Shown here: one piece after another, positions 1 to 7,756 of the stretch
Numbering within the stretch: the stretch's first letter is position 1
Layout: every line of letters starts with the position of its first letter
Assembly (NCBI GenBank): GCA_026986885.1
Contig: JALSNT010000500.1
Span: forward strand, 1-8,656
Reading direction: 5' to 3'
Length of the DNA stretch: 8,656 bases
Origin: Desulfobulbaceae bacterium
GTDB lineage: Bacteria > Desulfobacterota > Desulfobulbia > Desulfobulbales > Desulfobulbaceae
Translations under genes and position numbers: made by a program
The notes under the pieces: model-generated
What the model was told of the DNA's origin: nothing
The model's database searches: none
The model's input: only the letters and a program-made list of their open reading frames with translations

Positions 1-510
1 GATGCCTACGAGATCAATATAGAAGCCATCAGCTTTGATGCGGAGAAACAAAAGCTGTTGATAGGTTTGCGTGAACCACTCATTGCAGGCAAGTCATTGA
101 TTGTTGTTCTGGAGAACCCGAATGCTATTTTCGATCTTCACGAAAAACCAAAAATTTCCGATCAACTATTTCGTCTTGATTTACATGGCGGTGGAATACG
201 GGCAATGGATTTTGATCAAGAACTGGGTGGTTATCTGTTAGTTAATGAAATTAACAATGCAAAAGGAAAAACCAGATCGAAATTTTGGTTCTGGACTGGA
301 AACAGTTCAGACAATCCCAGGAAAATAACCATCACAGGAATGGAAAATGTTAAAAATATAGAGGGGATAAGCTCGGTAAATATAAATGGTGAGCCACATA
401 TTCTCATTGTCAGTGATGACGGCAAAATGTATAAACACAAATGTGCTCATTACAAGGTAATACAATACAACCAGCTTGTAATTTCTCCGGCTACCGGCTC
501 CACTCATTAG
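1..510 (+). CDS. DUF3616-like C-terminal domain protein, 5'-truncated by window edge
   Basis: The reading frame is open from base 1 to the TAG at 508-510 and has no credible start, so the gene begins upstream; a TTG at 58 is only an internal codon. The visible 169 residues align along their whole length with the last ~160 residues of the protein at 1038-2780. Shared landmarks are the LLIGLREP/LLIAFRRP strand, ENPxAIF, GYL(L/I), W(F/Y)W(T/S)GNS, NIEG(I/M)S and a closing RYNQL/QYNQL. By eye roughly two in five positions agree, so these are diverged paralogues, not a recent duplication. The repeating strand-turn pattern and the LIVSDDGK motif near the end resemble DUF3616 proteins, which are probable beta-propellers of unknown function. 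If the architecture matches the downstream copy, a membrane module precedes this part, but that is not visible. Function unknown. Confidence 0.8.
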   Translation, partial: DAYEINIEAISFDAEKQKLLIGLREPLIAGKSLIVVLENPNAIFDLHEKPKISDQLFRLDLHGGGIRAMDFDQELGGYLLVNEINNAKGKTRSKFWFWTGNSSDNPRKITITGMENVKNIEGISSVNINGEPHILIVSDDGKMYKHKCAHYKVIQYNQLVISPATGSTH

Positions 511-649
511 TTTATTTTCAAAGTATGTCAACGAATTGGTGCAGGTTACCTCGGAAATGAAAACTTTTTACCAAACAGGCTGAATTTATAAATAATCCAT
601 AGATTTACTCCATCCTATCATCCCATAATTATCTCCTTTGTGTTCTTGT

Positions 650-705
650 TGTAACAATAATCATCAACGGTCAATTTCGCTTATATTATCGACCTGGTTG
701 TTACA
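650..705. repeat. Nested inverted repeat
   Basis: The outer arms TGTAACAA (650-657) and TTGTTACA (698-705) are perfect 8-base complements. Inside them, GGTCAAT (669-675) and ATCGACC (688-694) pair with one mismatch around a 12-base loop. The structure sits in the gap between the paralogues and is not followed by a T-run, so it is not an intrinsic terminator. It could be an operator or an RNA fold, or it could be chance in AT-rich DNA. Confidence 0.3.
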
Positions 706-905
706 TTGCCTGTATACTGCCGGAAAATGCTGAGAGCTATGGCGTATATTTCCATAAAGTGTCCTCTGTTAGGAATATGCTCGACCTGCATCGGAAAAAA
801 ATATTTTTCAGTTACTGTATAGCTTTTAGATCGATTTCCATGAAAACCGGCATGACTGGACCAGACTGGCCGGGCCACGACAAACACATAAAAATAACTC
901 ACTCC

Positions 906-927
906 GGGATAGGCAATCCCCTGTCCC
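906..927. repeat. GC-rich hairpin in the intergenic gap
   Basis: GGGATAGG (906-913) pairs with CCTGTCCC (920-927) around a 6-base loop, giving eight pairs including one G-U. It is the most stable-looking short hairpin in the gap and lies about 110 bases before the start of the 580-aa gene. There is no T-run on either side, which argues against a terminator. It may be a leader structure or a dispersed palindromic element of the REP type. Confidence 0.4.
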
Positions 928-1037
928 AAGGTAATTTCCAGACAAACAAAATGGAATAAACTTTTGATAGCTTCGTTATCTCGGATAGATGGTCTTGTTC
1001 AGAACGCAGAATTAACGAAACCGGGAAGAGATATATT

Positions 1038-2780
1038 ATGAAGCAAAACAAACCAATTCATCCTGATTCTGACCCAGCCGGCACTTCACCAGCAGGCGAT
1101 GGTGATGATGACGGATGTCATGGGATACAATTTCCACTAAACATTGAAAGGACTGAATACCCGAAAGGTAAGGACATCTCGCTGGTTGCCCCGGTAATCA
1201 TAGATGACGATACACCTGACAGTGATGGACGGGAGCTGAATCACTTAAAAAAAGATAAGAAAAAAAAATCAAAATCTAAGAAATCGAAAAAGAAAAGCAA
1301 AAGTAAAAAACAAATATTCAGGTCTGAAAAGGGGATTGAGACGATGTTCAAGACATCGTATCGTGCCCAACTGGATATGATTGCCATAGCTACCAAGAAA
1401 GCCAATATCATGATATCAATCAATGGCTTTTTTGCCTCTGTGCTCACGGTTTCAGGCGTTTTTATTCACGCTGCAGAACATTTGTATGTTGTACCTTCCA
1501 TATTATTTCTGATAACTTCTGCGATCTCCATATTTTTCGCTATTCAAGCCGCATCCCCTGGCCTTTACAATAAATATGAGAAATTGAAGGGCAGTTCTTC
1601 GCAAAAAAAATTTTCAAGGGTAAAGGCCAGTTTTTTAAATTTTGAATACTATGCGGAACTCTCCAAAAAAGACTTTGTCAAAGGGATGATAAAAACACTA
1701 CAGAACCCTGAAAAAGTATATCTTGGTATGATTGATTACCTCTATACTCTCGGAGTCATCGCAAACTGGAAGTTTAAAATGCTGCATTATTCTTACTTTG
1801 TTTTTCGGGTGGGAATGGTGTCCGGGATCGTAACACTAATTATTATTCAAGCCTATATTACCCTGAGGACCAAGCCCGATGAACATAATATGGCATCGGT
1901 TACAAACCAGCTTGCACAATTTAATAATATTTATCAGCCTTCCGGTGTCGGGTTGCTGCCGGACAACCGTCTTCTTGTCCTCGAAAGAGGGCAGCGACGG
2001 GCATTACGTGTTGTTGCCCTGGCGGCCGACGGATCGATTAACAAAAGCGACCTGCTTGATGCCTCTGTTCTAAATACATTCAACATTCGGCTCAAAGACC
2101 TTGCAGCATGGACCATGGATAACAAAGGATATATTTATGCCATTGCTTTGTCCCGCCAGACTGCGGATGGTCGGCCTGGTGCGGAAAAAGCGCGACTTGT
2201 GCGAGGCAGAATTGATAATAACCGCATTATCGCCCTGAAAGTTTATGATAAACTGGGAGAGAGCCTTCAATCAATCTGGAGCAGGAAGCAGCATTTTCAA
2301 TTTTCCATAAAAGGACTCACCTTTGATTCTACCGGCAAGCGACTCCTGATTGCCTTTCGTCGTCCGATTTCCACCGGCAAGGCCATACTCGTGGCTATTG
2401 AGAATCCTCAGGCTATATTTGAGGATAAAGCAGTTTTAAAGATTTCCCGCAAACTGAAGGTGCTTGATCTGGAAGGAGCAGTTTTTTCTTCGATCTCCTA
2501 TGATCCAAATTTACGAGGGTATCTCATTGCCGGCGATCTCAATTCAACCGAAACTACTGCAGGTCATTCAGGTCTTTGGTATTGGAGCGGAAACTCTGAA
2601 GACAGACCCCGCCGAGCTACATTGCCGGCCACGATCAACATAGGAAATATTGAGGGAATGTCACCGGTGAAGGTGACGGATGACAATTTTCTTATGCTGG
2701 TCGGTGGTGATGGAGACAGAGGAAGTAACGAACCCGCCCATTACTTGTTACTTCGATATAATCAGCTCATCATTCACTGA
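1038..2780 (+). CDS. PycTM-like (DUF5706) membrane protein fused to a DUF3616-like propeller
   Basis: 580 aa. The ATG is preceded by GGGAAGAG about nine bases upstream. Residues 1-70 are acidic (DGDDDG, IDDDTPDSDG); 71-91 are almost all Lys/Ser. Residues 103-275 match the PycTM/DUF5706 family: R109xQ111, the KANIMISIN segment (121-129), helix 1 (~122-143), a short loop, helix 2 (~151-172), a basic linker with NFEYYAELS, then MIDYLYTLG and helix 3 (~252-275). The usual Asp of the family's A-D-x-K-A element appears to be Thr119. Residues ~290-580 resemble DUF3616: PSGVGLLPDNRLLVLE at 301-316, an SRQTADGRP loop, then the part shared with the paralogue at 1-510. Basic segments place the N-terminus and the 173-251 linker in the cytoplasm, hence the propeller in the periplasm. 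PycTM proteins in Pycsar defence act on the membrane in response to cCMP/cUMP. No cyclase is visible here, so this could instead be an envelope sensor. Domain calls are fairly sure; the role is not known. Confidence 0.85.
   Translation: MKQNKPIHPDSDPAGTSPAGDGDDDGCHGIQFPLNIERTEYPKGKDISLVAPVIIDDDTPDSDGRELNHLKKDKKKKSKSKKSKKKSKSKKQIFRSEKGIETMFKTSYRAQLDMIAIATKKANIMISINGFFASVLTVSGVFIHAAEHLYVVPSILFLITSAISIFFAIQAASPGLYNKYEKLKGSSSQKKFSRVKASFLNFEYYAELSKKDFVKGMIKTLQNPEKVYLGMIDYLYTLGVIANWKFKMLHYSYFVFRVGMVSGIVTLIIIQAYITLRTKPDEHNMASVTNQLAQFNNIYQPSGVGLLPDNRLLVLERGQRRALRVVALAADGSINKSDLLDASVLNTFNIRLKDLAAWTMDNKGYIYAIALSRQTADGRPGAEKARLVRGRIDNNRIIALKVYDKLGESLQSIWSRKQHFQFSIKGLTFDSTGKRLLIAFRRPISTGKAILVAIENPQAIFEDKAVLKISRKLKVLDLEGAVFSSISYDPNLRGYLIAGDLNSTETTAGHSGLWYWSGNSEDRPRRATLPATINIGNIEGMSPVKVTDDNFLMLVGGDGDRGSNEPAHYLLLRYNQLIIH
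1248..1310 (+). repeat. Lysine-rich low-complexity tract with A-runs
   Basis: This tract encodes residues 71-91 of the 580-aa protein, where 16 of 21 residues are Lys and four are Ser. The DNA has an A9 run at 1260-1268; an A7 run at 1247-1253 overlaps the tract's start. It lies just before the first membrane helix, on the predicted cytoplasmic side, where it could bind lipid head groups or nucleic acid. The A-runs are candidate slippage sites. Confidence 0.7.
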
Positions 2781-3117
2781 GCACAGCAACACCCTTTTGC
2801 CCTTCATCAAGTATTGTTTTTCTGCGCGTTATTCGATGTATGATTCCGGTCCTGTCTGGAAAATTGTCATGACGGATCAAGGCATTAATCGCCAATTCAC
2901 TCTTTCTCCCGCAATACCATCCCTTGTCCTTTATCCAGGCGGCCGGCATGCTAACCAGGAAAATCATGTCGGTTTTAAGATAAATAATCTTTGCTGCAAG
3001 TGCCATGGAATAAAATATCGTCTTCTTCGTTATCTCATGTATAGCATATTTGCCGATACGCAAGCGCTTTAGGCAAAGAAAAAACCCCGGATCCTTACAT
3101 AACAAAGGAGTAATAAA
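2781..3117. other. Intergenic gap before the CsgG-like gene
   Basis: These 337 bases follow the stop of the 580-aa gene. Open frames exist on both strands, but none has a ribosome-binding site or recognisable protein content. I see no intrinsic terminator after 2780 and no clear promoter. The only defined site is AAGGAG at 3105-3110, the ribosome-binding site of the next gene. The gap suggests separate transcription of the next gene. Confidence 0.45.
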
Positions 3118-4116
3118 ATGAAGTACAGATTAATCGCTACATCAATTCTCCTGGCCCTTTCCATGATAAATAGTGGCTGCTCCTCTCTCACCACCCTTGA
3201 TTATGCCGCAGCCGGCCGTTCACAAGTCACCCCGGTAATGACTGAATATTCGCTTGGACTTACCTGCCTTGGCGAATTAATAGATCAAACGAACAAGCCA
3301 CCGGTGACCATTTATGTTGATGACATAAACGATCGGACTATTCCCGACAGATTTGAAAAACGCAGACTGAGTCATGGTGCAAAGTGGTGGGTATATACAG
3401 CCCTCAATAAAATTGGCAGTCATCGCATTCATGCAATAACCAAAAAATATAAATTGTCCGGTGAAAATTCTAACTGTTTGGTATTTTCCGGCGCATGGAC
3501 CCAGGACGATGTAAATGTGAAAAAAATTGGCGGTGGCGTAAAGGCTCAATTGGGTGATTTTTATTTCGGTATCGGAGCAAGCCGAACCTTCGACGTGATT
3601 GCCGGTGACTTTGTTTCTGCTGTCAATGGGAAAATTTTATACGCGTCGGCAATCAGTGTGGCCGTTGCCCATGATGAAAAAAAGGCATTGCTGAAAGTTG
3701 AGGACAGTGATAGTTCTTTTGCGGTAGACGTCTCCGATACGATGAACGAAGGGGCTCAGTGCTCACAACGGCGTATTGCGGAAGCAGCAGTAATGATACA
3801 TCTGTCGCGATATTTTGGAATCAACCCTCAATCCTGTATCGAAGCAGGATGGGCGGCCCCCCAACGGTTCCGGGAAAGGCTGGATGAATATAAATCCCTT
3901 TCGAACCGTGCTCAAATCAAAGCGTTACAGAGAGAACTGCAACAGGCCGGGTATAATCCCGGCCCGGTGGATGGCAGATGGGCCGGCCGCAGCTCCCGGG
4001 CCCTGATGCGCTTTCAGGCTGATCAAGGGTACCCAGTGAATGGCCGCCGTTCCGCACTTGCTTACGCAATACTTTCCCTGCATCCGCATCATAAAAAGAC
4101 AGAATCCTTACGTTGA
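3118..4116 (+). CDS. CsgG-like lipoprotein with C-terminal peptidoglycan-binding domain
   Basis: 332 aa. The ATG has a strong AAGGAG seven bases upstream. Residues 1-20 form a lipoprotein signal (KYR, hydrophobic core, then NSGC with Cys21 followed by SS); Asn at -3 makes the lipobox imperfect. Residues ~40-235 resemble the CsgG/HfaB family: VTIYVDDINDRT at 63-74, then GIGAS at 151-155 followed by a strand and VNGKILYASAISVAV (169-183), and a closing helix AEAAVMIHLSRYFGI (221-235). CsgG forms an outer-membrane secretion pore for curli; relatives have other envelope roles. Residues ~264-310 match a PG_binding_1 domain (IKALQRELQQAGYNPGPVDG ... LMRFQADQGYPVNGR), which would tether the protein to peptidoglycan. 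Four further cysteines (50, 120, 215, 240) could form disulfides. No curli subunit gene is visible, so a curli role cannot be claimed; the transmembrane hairpins needed for a pore were not verified. Confidence 0.75.
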   Translation: MKYRLIATSILLALSMINSGCSSLTTLDYAAAGRSQVTPVMTEYSLGLTCLGELIDQTNKPPVTIYVDDINDRTIPDRFEKRRLSHGAKWWVYTALNKIGSHRIHAITKKYKLSGENSNCLVFSGAWTQDDVNVKKIGGGVKAQLGDFYFGIGASRTFDVIAGDFVSAVNGKILYASAISVAVAHDEKKALLKVEDSDSSFAVDVSDTMNEGAQCSQRRIAEAAVMIHLSRYFGINPQSCIEAGWAAPQRFRERLDEYKSLSNRAQIKALQRELQQAGYNPGPVDGRWAGRSSRALMRFQADQGYPVNGRRSALAYAILSLHPHHKKTESLR

Positions 4117-4205
4117 CATAAGTGGCTGGCCCACAAACAAACCGATTTATTGCCGGTGACATACGAGAAAAATGGGTTTTGTTATAGATTTTTAGACGGA
4201 ACTGA

Positions 4206-7200
4206 ATGATGAAACAGCAAATTTTCGACCAACAATGCATTGATAAAATCGGGGTTATGCTGCTTGGACTTGATAACCAAGGCAGGATTACAATAATCAA
4301 CAAGGCAGGCAGCAAACTGCTTGGTTATAGCGCGGAAGAATTGATCGGGGTTGACTGGTGTGACCGATTCATCCTTCAGGCAGAGAAACCGGCCCAGCGA
4401 CAACGTTTTTTCCGTATTATTGCCGGGGAGGAGGAACAGCCGGACTATCATGAAAATATCATTCTTACCGGCAACGATGAGCAGCGAGTCATTGCTTGGC
4501 ACAATACGCTGCTGCGGGACAATGACGGGACAGTTAGTGGCCTCCTTTGCACCGGTGAAGATATTACGGATCACAAAGATCTGGAAAAGAGGATCAAAAA
4601 CGGCGAACTTCGTTTCGGGAGCTTTATCGAATATATATCCGATGCCCTGTTTATCTATGATATCAACGGCTCTTATATAGAAGTCAATGAGTATGCCTGT
4701 TCCAGCCTGGGATATACGCGAGAGGAGTTATTGACCCTCATGGTTTCCGATATTGATCTTGATTTTACCAAAGTTGATGGAGCGGCGGTACAGCAGCGTA
4801 CATATCGGCATAAAGATGGACATATCATTCCGGTGGAGGTAAAAATCACTCCGATGCCGGGTAAAGGAAAACCTTTATTTATAGCCGTTGCCAGAGATAT
4901 AAGTAAACGTCTCCAACAACGAAGGTTAACTGATAATCGTGATTTGCTCAGGGTAATCATTGACTCGATTCCAGATATTATATGTATAAAAAACGGGGAT
5001 GGAAAGTGGCTGCTGGCCAACAGTTTCGATCTGCACCTGTTCGGACTTGAAGATGTCGATTACCGGGGAAAAACCGATTTGGAGCTGGCGGAATATACTC
5101 CTTTTTATGCACAGGCTTTTACCACTTGCGAGCAGAGTGATGAACGGGCATGGGCAGCAGAATCTCCGATTCGCAGCATCGAGATTATTCAGATTGCATA
5201 TGGTGCTCCCCGATTTTTTGATGTCTATAAAATTCCACTTTTCCATAATGACGGCCGGAGAAAAGTACTGGTTGTTGTTGGTCGTGACATTACGGAACAA
5301 AAACGGGTTGAGGAGCAATATAGAAGGCTGTTTGAGCAATCCCCGAATCCCTACGTGTTTTCTCTCCCGTCAGGAAAAATCAGAGCAGTAAACCATGCCT
5401 TCTCCCGTCAATTTGGATATTCTTCCGAGGATGTCATTGATAAAAAATTAGAGGATTTTTTAACTCCGGACAGCCGTCGATCCTTGATCCAGTATCACAG
5501 GAAATTGCTGCAGGGCACGACATTTCCCAAAGAGAATTATGAAATCATCCGGGCAGACGGTGCCATTGCCCAGATTGAGGTGACGGCATCCATTATCTAC
5601 AATGAAAGTAATCAGGCCATCGCCATACAAAGCGTGCTCTTAGATGTAACCAAGCAGCGTCTCATAGAAGAGCGGATACTTGCAAGCGAGAAACGGTACC
5701 GGCAATTATTTGAACGTGCTCCAGCGGGAATAGTCTATTTTAACATCAACTTTCAGGTTACGGACTGTAATGATGAGTACCTGAAAATTATGCAGACCGA
5801 TCGTGATAGAATAATTGGTTTTGACATACGGAAGATTCGACATACACAGATTCTTTCGCTTATTGAACAGGCACTTCAAGGTAACGATGGCAAGTGGGAA
5901 GGGACGTATACAACGATATTCAGTCGAAAGACACTTTATATAACTATGATGGCAGCTCCTTTATATGACGGCAAGGGCAACATCGAAGGCGGCATGGTCA
6001 TCGTTGTCGACCGATCGCGACAACGACAGGCAGAAGAGGAAAAATACCGGTTGATGTCGGCCATTGACCAAGCTTCAGAGGCCATTGTCATTACTGATAC
6101 CGATGCGAATATCGAATATGTCAACCCATCTTTTGAGGTGTTGACCGGATATAGCGCCGAGGAAGTACAGGGAAAAAATCTGCAGGTACTGCAAAGCGGT
6201 CTTCATGTCACGGAATTTTCTCAGGAAATGTGGCAGACACTGCGTGCAGGCCGAATTTGGAAAGGACACATTATCAATAAGAAAAAAGACGGCACCTTGA
6301 TTGAAGAAGATGTGACTATTTCACCTGTACGTAATCATGAGGGAAAAATAAGTAATTACGTGGCGGTCCAACGTGATGTTACCGAAGAAGTCTCCCTTAA
6401 AAAACAACTGGACCATGCCTTAAAGATGGAGGCAATCGGCACCTTGGCCGGTGGTATTGCCCATGATTTTAATAACATATTAGCTGCTGTTCTTGGGTAT
6501 GCGGAAATGGCCGAGTTGCAACTTGCCGAGGACGATCCAGCCCGGAAAGATATTGCCCAAATTATAACCGCCGGACAACGAGCCACGGACCTGATCCGGC
6601 AGATCCTGACTTTCAGCCGTCAGAAGGAAGAAGAATTACGGCCGGTTAAAATACAGTTCGTTCTTAAAGAGGCTCTGAAACTGCTCAGGTCATCTCTGCC
6701 GTCCTCCATTGACCTGCAGCAGAATATTGACATGAATTGCAGTGCGGTTCTGGCCGACCCCATTCGCATCCATCAGATATTGATGAATCTCTGCACTAAT
6801 GCACGACAGGCCATGGAAAGTGGCCAGGGAATACTTAAGGTGAGCCTTGCCGAGATTGGAACCAGTCCATTGGCACAACCAGAAAATTCACATCAGGGGC
6901 GCTGGCTTGATATTGAGATTTCCGATTCCGGCATAGGTATGGAACCACAGGTGAAAGAAAGAATCTTTGATCCTTTTTTTACAACCAAAAAAAATGGTCA
7001 GGGTACGGGTCTTGGTCTGTCCGTTGTCCATGGCATTGTCAAGAGTCATGGCGGTGAGATTACTGTAGAGAGTGAATCCGGCGGGGGTACAACTTTTCAT
7101 GTTTTTCTGCCTGTTATTGGAGATGAAGCACAAGAGGAAAGGGAAAACAAGCAAAAGACACTGCCCCATGGGACGGAGCGTATACTTGTTGTTGATGATG

Positions 7201-7544
7201 AACCCTTACTGGTGGAACTTATGGAGCGCTGTCTTGAAATTTTAGGTTACGAAGTAAAGGGTTTTGTAGACAGTAGAGAGGCTATATCCTGGTTCACTGG
7301 TAATGCAGACCAGATTGATCTTGTTATTACCGATATGACCATGCCCCATCTTACAGGCGACGAACTGGCGGTAAAAATGCTGGCCCAACGTCCAGACATA
7401 CGGATTATCCTCTGCACCGGCTATAGCGATATCATGGATGCTAACAAGGCGAAACGTATGGGAATACGAAAATTTCTTAACAAACCCGTTGATAACAGAG
7501 TATTGGCCCAATCAGTACGAGAGGTCCTGGAGAATTCCGCTTGA
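4206..7544 (+). CDS. Soluble multi-PAS hybrid sensor histidine kinase
   Basis: 1112 aa. Starts with ATG-ATG; only a weak ACGGA lies upstream. It has no signal peptide or membrane helix, so it is cytoplasmic. Six PAS modules are seen at about 8-125, 134-235, 246-366, 370-485, 493-607 and 612-730, most ending in the typical D(I/V)T or DIS exit motif. HisKA follows with GTLAGGIAHDFNNILA, phospho-acceptor His753. The ATPase domain has its N-box at HQILMNLCTNARQ (Asn865), DSGIGM (907-912), FDPFFTTK (921-928) and GQGTGLGL (931-938). The C-terminal receiver (~991-1110) has Asp997/Asp998, phospho-acceptor Asp1043 in ITDMTMP, Thr1071 and Lys1093. All catalytic residues are intact. The usual route is autophosphorylation at His753 and transfer to Asp1043; the last output must be a separate protein because no DNA-binding domain is present. 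No haem, flavin or metal ligand could be assigned to a PAS module by eye. The gene lies 89 bases after the CsgG-like gene with no clear terminator between, so co-transcription is possible. Confidence 0.95.
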   Translation: MMKQQIFDQQCIDKIGVMLLGLDNQGRITIINKAGSKLLGYSAEELIGVDWCDRFILQAEKPAQRQRFFRIIAGEEEQPDYHENIILTGNDEQRVIAWHNTLLRDNDGTVSGLLCTGEDITDHKDLEKRIKNGELRFGSFIEYISDALFIYDINGSYIEVNEYACSSLGYTREELLTLMVSDIDLDFTKVDGAAVQQRTYRHKDGHIIPVEVKITPMPGKGKPLFIAVARDISKRLQQRRLTDNRDLLRVIIDSIPDIICIKNGDGKWLLANSFDLHLFGLEDVDYRGKTDLELAEYTPFYAQAFTTCEQSDERAWAAESPIRSIEIIQIAYGAPRFFDVYKIPLFHNDGRRKVLVVVGRDITEQKRVEEQYRRLFEQSPNPYVFSLPSGKIRAVNHAFSRQFGYSSEDVIDKKLEDFLTPDSRRSLIQYHRKLLQGTTFPKENYEIIRADGAIAQIEVTASIIYNESNQAIAIQSVLLDVTKQRLIEERILASEKRYRQLFERAPAGIVYFNINFQVTDCNDEYLKIMQTDRDRIIGFDIRKIRHTQILSLIEQALQGNDGKWEGTYTTIFSRKTLYITMMAAPLYDGKGNIEGGMVIVVDRSRQRQAEEEKYRLMSAIDQASEAIVITDTDANIEYVNPSFEVLTGYSAEEVQGKNLQVLQSGLHVTEFSQEMWQTLRAGRIWKGHIINKKKDGTLIEEDVTISPVRNHEGKISNYVAVQRDVTEEVSLKKQLDHALKMEAIGTLAGGIAHDFNNILAAVLGYAEMAELQLAEDDPARKDIAQIITAGQRATDLIRQILTFSRQKEEELRPVKIQFVLKEALKLLRSSLPSSIDLQQNIDMNCSAVLADPIRIHQILMNLCTNARQAMESGQGILKVSLAEIGTSPLAQPENSHQGRWLDIEISDSGIGMEPQVKERIFDPFFTTKKNGQGTGLGLSVVHGIVKSHGGEITVESESGGGTTFHVFLPVIGDEAQEERENKQKTLPHGTERILVVDDEPLLVELMERCLEILGYEVKGFVDSREAISWFTGNADQIDLVITDMTMPHLTGDELAVKMLAQRPDIRIILCTGYSDIMDANKAKRMGIRKFLNKPVDNRVLAQSVREVLENSA

Positions 7545-7596
7545 TTTTCGGGACAAGATTTTCATAAATTACATGTTATTAGCCAAAAATATGTAC

Positions 7597-7618
7597 AGCA
7601 GTAATTTTAACTACTGCT
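7597..7618 (+). terminator. Hairpin downstream of the kinase, weak terminator candidate
   Basis: AGCAGTA (7597-7603) pairs perfectly with TACTGCT (7612-7618) around an 8-base loop, 52 bases after the kinase stop. The following bases (CTACCTTGCTT) contain only a poor T-run, so termination would be inefficient or Rho-aided. It may simply protect the mRNA 3' end. Confidence 0.3.
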
Positions 7619-7658
7619 CTACCTTGCTTGCCATATTGTCCTATATTTGGGAAGTAAA

Positions 7659-7756
7659 CGTTCACCAGCACCCCATCTTCGTCTGATCAGACCTCTTCAC
7701 ATAGCGGGTTATAGACTCGTCGGCCTGCCTGAACGAATATGTAGCACTGGTGAACG
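7659..7756. repeat. 98-base segment bounded by 10-base inverted repeats
   Basis: CGTTCACCAG (7659-7668) and CTGGTGAACG (7747-7756) are perfect reverse complements that bracket a segment richer in G+C than the DNA downstream. Inside lies the perfect 12-base palindrome GTCTGATCAGAC (7681-7692). The palindrome is not centred between the arms. No transposase or target duplication was seen, so a miniature element is only one possibility. Confidence 0.4.

Larger units (their letters stand above)
511..1037. other. Intergenic gap between the two paralogues
   Basis: This stretch of 527 bases has no ORF with a ribosome-binding site and plausible protein content on either strand. It holds two inverted-repeat structures, listed separately, and a short GC-rich self-complementary patch at 847-873 (CCGGC ... 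GCCGG). No clear intrinsic terminator follows the stop at 510. A weak promoter-like pair lies at 964-990 (TTGATA, then ATAGAT with short spacing), too poor to call. The length of the gap suggests that the second paralogue has its own promoter here. Confidence 0.5.

Noticed and set aside
681..929. Minus-strand open frame of 82 codons in the gap between the paralogues
   Set aside because: It has no recognisable family or credible protein pattern, and it overlaps the hairpin region. It looks like chance openness.
759..959. Plus-strand open frame of 66 codons in the same gap
   Set aside because: The start has no Shine-Dalgarno site, the composition is irregular and no motif is seen.
2770..3105. 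Minus-strand open frame of 111 codons across the 2781-3117 gap
   Set aside because: It begins with TTG and has no ribosome-binding site. It also overlaps the end of the 580-aa gene and resembles no known protein.
4113..4118. Perfect TTGACA over the stop of the CsgG-like gene, as a -35 box for the kinase
   Set aside because: The bases 16-18 positions further on (CACAAACAAACC) give no acceptable -10 box.
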